Assembly: GCA_022451445.1 (NCBI GenBank)
Contig: JAKUSY010000059.1
Coordinates: forward strand, 1 to 11,319
Source: Planctomycetota bacterium
Lineage (GTDB): Bacteria > Planctomycetota > UBA8108
DNA length: 11,319 nucleotides
Direction of reading: 5' to 3'
Shown here in pieces: positions 1-5,626 of this stretch. How positions within the stretch are numbered: position 1 is the stretch's first letter; every line of letters starts with the position of its first letter. The notes under the pieces were generated by a model. The model saw only the letters and a list, made by a program, of their open reading frames with translations. It had not been told where the DNA came from and searched no databases. The position numbers and the translations under genes were made by a program.

Positions 1-22
1 CAAGTGCGCCTATCAGGCGGTG

Positions 23-51
23 TTGCAGTCTCCTTCCGGGGCAGATATACT
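23..51 (+). promoter_or_regulatory. Candidate sigma-70-type promoter of the sulfur-carrier/cysteine operon
   Basis: TTGCAG at 23-28 and TATACT at 46-51 are separated by exactly 17 bp. The -10 matches consensus at five of six positions and the -35 at only three of six. Transcription would start near 58, giving a leader of about 110 nt before the carrier gene. It is the best promoter-like pair I found upstream of the operon, but it rests on sequence match alone. Confidence 0.4.
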
Positions 52-57
52 CGTCCG

Positions 58-167
58 ACTGGCTCTATACCGTAACTACGGCATGGTAGTGTCCCCGCTG
101 GGTCTGCCCATCCGGCAGGATGCCGTGTTTACCACTGGTTGAATAGTATGTCCCCTGGAGGCAAAGA
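58..167 (+). promoter_or_regulatory. 5' leader of the cysteine operon with small hairpins and RBS
   Basis: The stretch has no convincing gene. CCGTA-AC-TACGG (70-81) is a short inverted repeat. CATCC (109-113) pairs with GGATG (118-122) around a GGCA loop. The ribosome binding site TGGAGG (156-161) lies 6 nt before the ATG at 168 and fixes that start. I recognise no known riboswitch class, and the hairpins are too small to claim regulation. Confidence 0.35.
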
Positions 168-452
168 ATGGCGGTAACGATTCGGATTCCCACTCCCCTG
201 AGAAAATTCACTGAGGGTAAGAGCGAGGTGGATGTAGAGGGAGGTACGATCCGCGAGGTCTTCGATGATGTCGAGAATCGCCACGGCGGTCTGCAGGAGA
301 AGATCTTTGACGATGCCGGCGAGATCCGGCGTTTCATCAATGTCTTCGTCAATGGTGAGGATGTTCGCCACTCCCAGGGACTCGATACCCCGGTGAAGGA
401 TGGTGACGAGGTGAGTGTGGTCCCGGCGATTGCCGGTGGACTGAACTCCTGA
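168..452 (+). CDS. cysO: CysO/MoaD-like ubiquitin-fold sulfur carrier protein with C-terminal GG-LNS tail
   Basis: A 94-residue beta-grasp sulfur carrier. Carriers of this family end in Gly-Gly, whose terminal carboxylate is adenylated and turned into a thiocarboxylate that donates sulfur. What I see: an N-terminal strand with IPTPLR, a central helix (about 27-40), the segment RRFINVFVNGEDVR (54-67), and the end VPAIAGG followed by LNS. The IPT-LR, RF-N-(F/Y)VN-EDVR and PA-AGG pattern matches Mycobacterium tuberculosis CysO more closely than MoaD or ThiS as I remember them. Real CysO ends at GG. Here residues 92-94 (Leu-Asn-Ser) would have to be removed before activation, as JAMM proteases do for other tailed carriers. 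A good RBS precedes it. It is the first gene of an operon with a rhodanese-ThiF protein 19 nt downstream and a CysM homologue, which strongly supports a role in cysteine synthesis. A molybdopterin or thiamine role is the less likely alternative. Confidence 0.85.
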   Translation: MAVTIRIPTPLRKFTEGKSEVDVEGGTIREVFDDVENRHGGLQEKIFDDAGEIRRFINVFVNGEDVRHSQGLDTPVKDGDEVSVVPAIAGGLNS

Positions 453-471
453 GTTGAGGCGGGTTTGAAAT

Positions 472-1635
472 ATGGTCGGCAAGAGTTACGACGAACTGCT
501 TTCGGAATACCGCGAGAGCATTCCCGAGATGGACCCGGAAGAGGTCGAGAAGATTCTCGATAACGGCTCCGAGGTGACCATCGTGGATGTTCGAGAGTCC
601 GAAGAATACCGCGCCGGCCATCTCCCCTGCGCTCTCCAGCTCTCAAGAGGATTCCTCGAGATGCAGGCCGCCAAGAAGCTGCCTGACCAGGATGCCGCGA
701 TCATAGCCTATTGCGCCGGCGGAGTACGCTCGCTGTTCGCGGCGAACTCCCTGCGTGTGCTCGGATACAGCAACGTTACCTCCATGAAGGGCGGCTTCAC
801 CCGCTGGAAGCAGGGTGGCCACCCGGTCGATGTGCCCGAGGCTCTCTCGGAGCAGGAGCGCGAACGTTACGCCAGGCACCTGAGTATCGACGAGGTCGGC
901 GAGGCCGGCCAGCTGTTGATGAAGAAGGCCAGGGTGCTGTGCATCGGTGCCGGAGGCCTCGGCTCCCCGGCGGCTTTCTATCTCGCGGCCGCGGGAATCG
1001 GTACTCTCGGGATCGTCGATTATGATGTCGTCGATCTGAGCAATCTCCAGCGCCAGATTCTCCACACGGATTCCAGGGTAGGGGAGCCCAAGACCGATTC
1101 GGCGAAGGAAACCCTGCTCGCTCTCAATCCCGACATCGAGGTGGTTGCCCACAATGACCGCGTTCACTCTACGAACGTCGATGAATTGTTCGAGGGCTAC
1201 GATGTCATCGTTGATGGTTGCGATAATTTTCCCACCAGGTACCTCGTCAACGATGCCTGCTGCAAGCACGGTATTCCCAATGTTCACGGCAGCATCTACC
1301 GCTTCGAGGGCCAGGCGACCGTGTTCTGGCCGGGTAAGGGTCCCTGTTACCGCTGCCTGTTTCCCGAGCCGCCTCCCCCTGAGATGGCGCCATCGTGCGC
1401 CGAGGCGGGAGTGCTGGGTGTTCTTCCGGGCGTCATCGGAGTGCTCGAGGCGATCGAGGCGATCAAGATTATCCTGGGCAAGGGAGATCTCCTTACCGGC
1501 AGGCTGCTGACCTACGATGCTCTCGAGGCCCGGTTCCGCGAGCTCAGGATCCAGGCGGATCCCGACTGCAAGTACTGTGGCGAGGGAAAGGAATTCCCCG
1601 GCTACACCGACTACGCCCATTTTTGCGGCGTTTGA
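472..1635 (+). CDS. Rhodanese-ThiF/MoeB fusion, sulfur-carrier adenylyltransferase/sulfurtransferase (MoeZ-like, domains in reversed order)
   Basis: A 387-residue two-domain enzyme expected to activate the carrier encoded just upstream. Residues about 20-118 are a rhodanese domain: TIVDVRESEEYRAGH (36-50), then the loop CAGGVRS with persulfide Cys81, then GYSNV and GGFTRW. Residues about 127-375 are a ThiF/MoeB E1-like domain: ERYARH, nucleotide motif GAGGLGS (159-165), Asp184, NLQRQ with Arg194, Lys207 and DNFPTR (251-256). The zinc-binding pairs are CYRC (292-295) and CKYC (366-369). Cys309 aligns with the conserved Cys187 of E. coli MoeB. In the known MoeZ/MOCS3/Uba4 proteins the rhodanese follows the ThiF domain; here it precedes it. 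The likely reaction is adenylation of the carrier glycine, then sulfur transfer from Cys81 to give the thiocarboxylate. GAGG at 456-459 is a rather distant RBS. A 14-nt gap separates it from the next gene, so co-transcription is likely. The biochemistry is inferred from family and neighbours. Confidence 0.88.
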   Translation: MVGKSYDELLSEYRESIPEMDPEEVEKILDNGSEVTIVDVRESEEYRAGHLPCALQLSRGFLEMQAAKKLPDQDAAIIAYCAGGVRSLFAANSLRVLGYSNVTSMKGGFTRWKQGGHPVDVPEALSEQERERYARHLSIDEVGEAGQLLMKKARVLCIGAGGLGSPAAFYLAAAGIGTLGIVDYDVVDLSNLQRQILHTDSRVGEPKTDSAKETLLALNPDIEVVAHNDRVHSTNVDELFEGYDVIVDGCDNFPTRYLVNDACCKHGIPNVHGSIYRFEGQATVFWPGKGPCYRCLFPEPPPPEMAPSCAEAGVLGVLPGVIGVLEAIEAIKIILGKGDLLTGRLLTYDALEARFRELRIQADPDCKYCGEGKEFPGYTDYAHFCGV

Positions 1636-1649
1636 GGAGTGAAGAACTC

Positions 1650-2582
1650 TTGTCGACGCTTCCCGATGAATTTCTGCCCCTGATCGAAGATGCGCCGGGG
1701 TTGTCTCTTATCGGCAACACCCCCCTGGTGCCCGTGTCCCTGCCCGGGCTTTCCAAGCCGGGTGTCGAGATCTACGCCAAGGTCGAGTATTTCAATCCGG
1801 GAGGCTCGATCAAGGATCGCCCGGTGCTCTGGATGCTGCTGAGCGCCATCCTGGACGGCCGGCTTACCCGTGAGCGCACGGTGCTCGATTCGAGCTCCGG
1901 CAACGCCGGGATCGCCTACGCGATGATTGGCGGAGCCCTGGGCTACAAGGTCAAGCTCATCGTCCCCGAGAACGCATCCGAAGAGCGCAAGAAGCGAATC
2001 CTGGCGCATGGGGGCGAGCTGGAGTTTACCGACGCGGTCGAGGGCTACGATGAGGCCCTTCGCGAGGTTCGCAGGCAGGCTGAGGCTGATCCCGAAGGGT
2101 TTTTCTTTTGCGACCAGTACAGCAATGAGAACAATTGGAAGGCGCACTACCACACGACGGCGGTCGAGATTCTCGAGCAGACCGGCCGCAAGATCACCCA
2201 CTTCGTCGGTGGAGTCGGGACCGGCGGGACGATCACCGGGGTCGGCCGGCGCCTGAAGGAGGAGCTCCCGGGGATCGAGGTCACCATGATCCTGCCCGAT
2301 GCCTTTCCCGGTATCGAAGGACTCAAGCCCATGGAGACGGAGGACGACATCGTTCCTGAGATCTTTGACGAAGCGGTCGTCGACCGGAAGGTGAAGGTGG
2401 GTATCGAGGAGGCCTACGATATGTGCCAGGCGCTGGCCCGCGAGGGGCTCTTCGTCGGGCAATCCTCCGGAGGCTATTTCAGGGGAGTCCAGGATGTCGT
2501 GGAGAGGATCGACGAAGGGGTCGTGGTTACCGTCCTCAACGACATCGGTGAGCGTTATTTCAGCACCGGTCTCTGGGGTTGA
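1650..2582 (+). CDS. cysM: CysM-type PLP-dependent cysteine synthase, probably using the carrier thiocarboxylate
   Basis: A 310-residue fold-type II PLP enzyme of the cysteine synthase family, normal in length. I chose TTG at 1650: it lies 10 nt after GAGGAG (1634-1639), avoids overlap with the upstream gene, and leaves a normal N-terminus before IGNTPLV (21-27). Visible motifs are SIKDRP with the PLP lysine Lys55, the substrate loop SSGNAG (82-87), the phosphate-binding GTGGT (190-194), QSSGG (271-275) and the C-terminal DIGERYFSTGLW (298-309). The end resembles the KYLSTG ending of mycobacterial CysM. The family replaces the O-acetyl or O-phospho group of an activated serine with sulfur. 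Beside a CysO-like carrier and its activating enzyme, the thiocarboxylated carrier is the likely sulfur donor. Oddities are Ala for Thr in the usual SGNTG motif and LPD (215-217) where relatives have a Glu-Pro. Plain CysK/CysM activity with free sulfide, or cystathionine beta-synthase-like activity, cannot be excluded. Confidence 0.87.
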   Translation: MSTLPDEFLPLIEDAPGLSLIGNTPLVPVSLPGLSKPGVEIYAKVEYFNPGGSIKDRPVLWMLLSAILDGRLTRERTVLDSSSGNAGIAYAMIGGALGYKVKLIVPENASEERKKRILAHGGELEFTDAVEGYDEALREVRRQAEADPEGFFFCDQYSNENNWKAHYHTTAVEILEQTGRKITHFVGGVGTGGTITGVGRRLKEELPGIEVTMILPDAFPGIEGLKPMETEDDIVPEIFDEAVVDRKVKVGIEEAYDMCQALAREGLFVGQSSGGYFRGVQDVVERIDEGVVVTVLNDIGERYFSTGLWG

Positions 2583-2886
2583 ATTGCCGTGGTCGCTTCT
2601 TTTTTCTCTGCCTTCCCGGGACTTTCTCCCGGATGGGGAAAAAAGTCTCTCCCGGCCATTCCCCCCATTGCGTAACTCTTTCTGCTTAATAAGGTTCCGT
2701 TAATATTTTCCAAATTGTACGGATCCTGATGAGAAGTTGCATTCTCGCTGGAAACCATCGAGCATATAGCCTTAATCGATACTCCTCCTGGAGGGTCGAT
2801 TTCTTTTTTATGCATCGGAGCGACAAAGCCGACGATGGTTGGCGTGAGCCCCGGACCTGGCGAAGCATCCAGGAGAAAGAAACCGG
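2583..2886. other. Intergenic region between the cysteine operon and the E1 gene
   Basis: These 304 bp hold no credible gene; short open frames on either strand lack RBS support and family features. CCGGGA (2616-2621) pairs with TCCCGG (2627-2632), and ATGGGG (2633-2638) can pair with CCCCAT (2663-2668). Neither hairpin is followed by a T-run, so neither looks like a terminator. The one terminator-like element, at 2775-2809, is listed separately. I found no -35/-10 pair with acceptable spacing for the downstream gene. AGGAG at 2871-2875 is its ribosome binding site, 11 nt before the ATG at 2887. Confidence 0.6.
2775..2809 (+). terminator. Candidate rho-independent terminator or attenuator
   Basis: ATCGA (2775-2779) pairs with TCGAT (2796-2800). 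After a wobble and one mismatch, CTCC (2782-2785) pairs with GGAG (2790-2793) around a TCCT loop. The T-rich run TTTCTTTTTT follows at 2800-2809. The stem is imperfect, so strength is uncertain. It could end the cysteine operon about 190 bp after its last stop codon. If the E1 gene's promoter lies upstream of it, it would act as an attenuator in that leader instead. Confidence 0.5.
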
Positions 2887-4986
2887 ATGGAGAGCAAAAC
2901 CCGCACCCGTTCCATAGCTGCCGTGAAGAAGGAAGACCTCATCTGGGTCTACGATCTCATGGTCAGAGCGCGCGAAATGGACGAGGCGGAGATCCGTCTC
3001 AGGCGCCAGGTGGCTTTCCAGTTTCAGCTCAGCTGCTCGGGGCACGCGGCCGACCAGGACGTGGCCGCGCAGCTGCTCAGGCCCGGCAAGGACTGGTTCT
3101 ATCCCTATTATCGCGATCGCACCTTTGTCTACGGCCTTGGAAGGAGCCCCGCGGACCTTTTTCGCCAGCCCCTCGGCAAGAGGACGGATCCCAGCTCGGG
3201 AGGCCGCCAGATGCCGAATCATTTTGCCGCGCCGGAGCTGAACATCGTCAGCCAGTCGAGTCCGACAGGCACCCAGTTTCTGCAGGCCGTCGGCACTGCC
3301 GAGGTGAAAAAACTTGTCAGGAGCCTGCCGCCGAACCCCTCTCTGCCGCCCTGCAGCGAGGACGAGGTGGTCTACGTCTCCGCTGGAGATGGAGCTACCA
3401 GCCAGGGGGAATTGTACGAGGCGATCAGTGCCGCGTCCCTGAACCAGCTTCCAGTGCTCTTCGTTATCCAGGACAACGGGTACGCCATCTCGGTGCCAAC
3501 GGAGGTCCAGACTCCGGGCGGGAGCATCTCCCGTACCTTCTCGGATTTTCCAGGCCTCTTTGTGCGCGAGCTGGACGGTGTCGACGTGCTCGACTGCTTT
3601 GCCGGCCTTGGAGAGGCCGTCGCTAATTGCCGAAGCGGCAAGGGCCCCGCCCTGGTGCATGCTAACGTGGTGAGGCTGAAGCCCCACTCCGATTCCGATG
3701 ATGACGCCAGCTACCGCTGCGATGCGGAGAAGGAGGCGGACCTCGAGCGTGACCCCCTGCCGATTTTTGAAAAAATTCTGATCGATGCAGGAATCATCGA
3801 TTCCAGCGATGGGGATCGTATCAGGCAGGATGCTCATGACGAGTTTCAGGATATCTACGATGTCGTCAAGGAAGAGGAGATGCCCGACGGCTCTACGGTC
3901 TCGAGGTTCATCTACAATCCCGCCACCGTTGTCGACAAGGAAAACGAGCCGGTTGTCGGTGGCGAGAAGATCACCATGGTCGCAGGCATCAACAAGGCGC
4001 TGGCGACCGAGATGCAGAGAGATCCCCGCGTCGTTGTCTTTGGAGAAGATGTTGCCGACTGCTCTCGCGAAGAAAACCTCGCGGAGCTGAAGGGAAAAGG
4101 CGGGGTTTTCAAGGTAACCCAGGATCTGCAGAGGAATTTCGGTTCGAGCAGGGTCTACAACGTTCCCATCGCCGAGGCGGGTATTGTCGGGCGGGCCATC
4201 GGCATGGCGGTCCGGGGAATGCGTCCGGTGGTCGAAATACAGTTCTTCGACTATATCTGGCCGGCTATGAACCAGATTCGCAGCGAGCTGGCTCTCATGC
4301 GCTGGCGTTCCAACAACGCCTATTCCTGTCCCGTGGTAATTCGTTGTCCGACTGGGGGATATGTCCGGGGTGGGGCGATTTATCACAGCCAGAGCGCTGA
4401 ATCGATGTTCTGTCAATGTCCAGGGTTGCGGGTTGTGATGCCTTCTAACGCCAGGGATGCCATCGGTCTGCTTCGTACCGCTATGCGCTGCGGCGATCCG
4501 GTCCTCTACCTGGAGCACAAGCATCTTTACCGTCAGCAGTACACCCGAGCTCCCGATCCCGGATCCGACTATACGATTCCGCTCGGCAAAGCCACCACGG
4601 TTCGAAAGGGAGAGGATGTAACGGTGGTGACCTACGGGGCCCAGGTGCAGAAATCACTGGAGGCCGCCAGGCAACTGTCCGAGGAGGGCTTCGAGGTCGA
4701 GGTCATCGATCTTCGTTCCCTGCAGCCCTACGATTGGGAAGCCATCAGCTCCTCCACCCGGCGCACCGGGCGCCTCGTGGTAGTCTACGAGGAGAACAGA
4801 TCTTTCGGCTTTGGCGCTGAGATAGCAGCTCGTGCCGCCCAGGAGCTCTTTGGGTATCTCGATGCTCCCGTCATGAGGGTCGCCGCCAAAGATACCTATG
4901 TGGGCTTTGCCCAGGAACTCGTCGATGCCTGCCTCCCCCAGGTAGATGATATCAGCGAAGTTCTGCGGCGTTCGGTCCGGTTCTGA
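2887..4986 (+). CDS. Fused E1 (alpha+beta) subunit of a 2-oxoacid dehydrogenase complex, branched-chain type
   Basis: A 699-residue thiamine-diphosphate decarboxylase joining E1 alpha and E1 beta in one chain. The alpha half (about 15-300) shows GKDWFYPYYRDRTF (67-80), the ThDP/Mg motif starting GDG (168-170) and ending at DN (196-197), and the conserved loop HSDSDDDASYR (267-277), which corresponds to the phosphorylation loop of animal E1 alpha. The beta half (about 360-699) shows GEDVA (386-390), VPIAEAG with the ThDP-activating Glu430, the HSQS segment with His500, and the C-terminal TGRLVVVYEE (627-636). E1 enzymes decarboxylate a 2-oxoacid and acylate the lipoyl arm of E2. The GKDW-PYYRD signature is closest to branched-chain E1, but pyruvate or acetoin cannot be excluded. 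Separate subunits are usual; the fused form is known in several bacterial phyla. No E2 or E3 gene lies within the window, so the partners must be elsewhere. The ATG has AGGAG 11 nt upstream. Confidence 0.9.
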   Translation: MESKTRTRSIAAVKKEDLIWVYDLMVRAREMDEAEIRLRRQVAFQFQLSCSGHAADQDVAAQLLRPGKDWFYPYYRDRTFVYGLGRSPADLFRQPLGKRTDPSSGGRQMPNHFAAPELNIVSQSSPTGTQFLQAVGTAEVKKLVRSLPPNPSLPPCSEDEVVYVSAGDGATSQGELYEAISAASLNQLPVLFVIQDNGYAISVPTEVQTPGGSISRTFSDFPGLFVRELDGVDVLDCFAGLGEAVANCRSGKGPALVHANVVRLKPHSDSDDDASYRCDAEKEADLERDPLPIFEKILIDAGIIDSSDGDRIRQDAHDEFQDIYDVVKEEEMPDGSTVSRFIYNPATVVDKENEPVVGGEKITMVAGINKALATEMQRDPRVVVFGEDVADCSREENLAELKGKGGVFKVTQDLQRNFGSSRVYNVPIAEAGIVGRAIGMAVRGMRPVVEIQFFDYIWPAMNQIRSELALMRWRSNNAYSCPVVIRCPTGGYVRGGAIYHSQSAESMFCQCPGLRVVMPSNARDAIGLLRTAMRCGDPVLYLEHKHLYRQQYTRAPDPGSDYTIPLGKATTVRKGEDVTVVTYGAQVQKSLEAARQLSEEGFEVEVIDLRSLQPYDWEAISSSTRRTGRLVVVYEENRSFGFGAEIAARAAQELFGYLDAPVMRVAAKDTYVGFAQELVDACLPQVDDISEVLRRSVRF

Positions 4987-5266
4987 CCACCCCCTGATTA
5001 TTTTCAGGACCGCGTTCCCGCTTCGGCTCGGCAATTGCCGGGGAATGAAATTCGTGCACAGAAGCCCGAGGGAAGGTATCCCGGGGGGATTGTGAGGTCT
5101 TTCACGAGAGCTTTCGGAATGGGTTACGAAAAAAAATATCTCGGGGTACTTTTTTTATGCAATGGGCGGACCCTGTAATTCGTCTGATGAGATGAACGAA
5201 AGAAATAATTGCTACGGGATTTGTGAGGCTCGTGACCGTTTGGTGACAAAAGTGTATTACCTTACC
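4987..5266. other. Non-coding stretch with a perfect palindrome and an A/T-tract inverted repeat
   Basis: I see no gene here. CCTGA (4993-4997) pairs with TCAGG (5004-5008) just after the E1 stop, but no T-run follows, so it is a poor terminator. A perfect 12-bp palindrome, CGGCAATTGCCG, sits at 5029-5040 and could bind a dimeric regulator. Eight A's (5129-5136) face seven T's (5150-5156) across 13 bp; this could be a weak AT-only hairpin, bent DNA or an AT-rich promoter-upstream element. GTGAC occurs twice 11 bp apart (5232-5236 and 5243-5247), next to a weak -10-like TATTAC at 5255-5260. Confidence 0.5.
5232..5260 (+). promoter_or_regulatory. Weak candidate promoter of the sigma factor gene
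   Basis: GTGACC (5232-5237) and TATTAC (5255-5260) are 17 bp apart, each matching the sigma-70 consensus at four of six positions. A start near 5267 would produce the structured leader described next. The match is poor enough that a different sigma factor or another start site is possible. Confidence 0.22.
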
Positions 5267-5626
5267 GTGGCGACAGAGCCGAGAGGCTCTAACTGACCGT
5301 AAGAAATAGGGCCATGTGGCTCAACGGGCAATTGATTGGGGAACCGGGATTTCCTGGCTGACCTGCTCGGCTCTGGAAAACCAGAGCCATGCGGGGGCGG
5401 GGGAGCGTCGCCCCAACTCGGTTGTTCAGAAAGAGAAAGTAGCCGTCATTTCAACAGGAGGTAGCGCGCGGTAAACGAGCATACGACCTATTGCGAATAG
5501 GCTGGTTCGCTCGGAGAGTTCTCTGAGAGGAATCCCGGCGGTCCGGAAAACGGAAAACAGCTCGACTGCGCAGACAACCCGGCGAAAAGCGGCAACTAGA
5601 AGCAGGTTTTAGGAAGGGGGTAGGTT
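5267..5626 (+). promoter_or_regulatory. Long structured 5' leader of the sigma factor gene, possible RNA switch
   Basis: About 360 nt without a gene but rich in hairpins. Hairpin 1: AGAGCC (5275-5280)/GGCTCT (5285-5290) with a GAGA (GNRA-type) loop. Hairpin 2: 5309-5322, five pairs including a wobble. Hairpin 3: 5344-5357, similar. Hairpin 4: GGCTCTGG (5369-5376)/CCAGAGCC (5381-5388) with an AAAA loop. Hairpin 5: GGGGCG (5394-5399)/CGCCCC (5409-5414). Hairpin 6: CCTATT (5487-5492)/AATAGG (5496-5501) enclosed by CGAGC (5476-5480)/GCTCG (5509-5513). Positions 5274-5283 are also perfectly complementary to 5366-5375, which would disrupt hairpins 1 and 4. AGGAGGT at 5456-5462 is a perfect Shine-Dalgarno sequence with no nearby start codon. 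The sigma gene's own RBS is AGGAAGG (5611-5617). I recognise no known riboswitch; the regulatory role is inferred. Confidence 0.45.

Noticed and set aside
643..1620. A 325-residue open frame on the - strand opposite the rhodanese-ThiF gene
   Set aside because: The + strand frame has complete rhodanese and ThiF motifs; the antisense product shows none and has no RBS.
1395..1649. An upstream ATG extension of the CysM-like frame
   Set aside because: It would overlap the rhodanese-ThiF gene by 241 bp and add residues unlike the family. TTG 1650 has an RBS and gives a normal N-terminus.
2616..2668. GC-rich hairpins just after the CysM-like gene as a terminator
   Set aside because: They are followed by an A-run or C-run rather than T's on the + strand, and the flanking T-run lies on the wrong side.
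2686..4524. A 612-residue open frame on the - strand opposite the E1 gene
   Set aside because: It lies antisense to a clear E1 alpha-beta gene with intact active-site motifs, has no recognisable domain, and such frames are common opposite GC-rich genes.
5272..5360. Resemblance of GACAG...CTAAC...CGTAAG and GGGGAACC to ydaO (cyclic-di-AMP) riboswitch motifs
   Set aside because: The pieces occur in the wrong order and spacing, and the other conserved ydaO elements are missing. A covariance-model search would settle it.
5369..5414. Strong leader hairpins 4 and 5 as an intrinsic terminator (attenuator)
   Set aside because: No T-run follows either stem; the downstream sequence is GC-rich or mixed.
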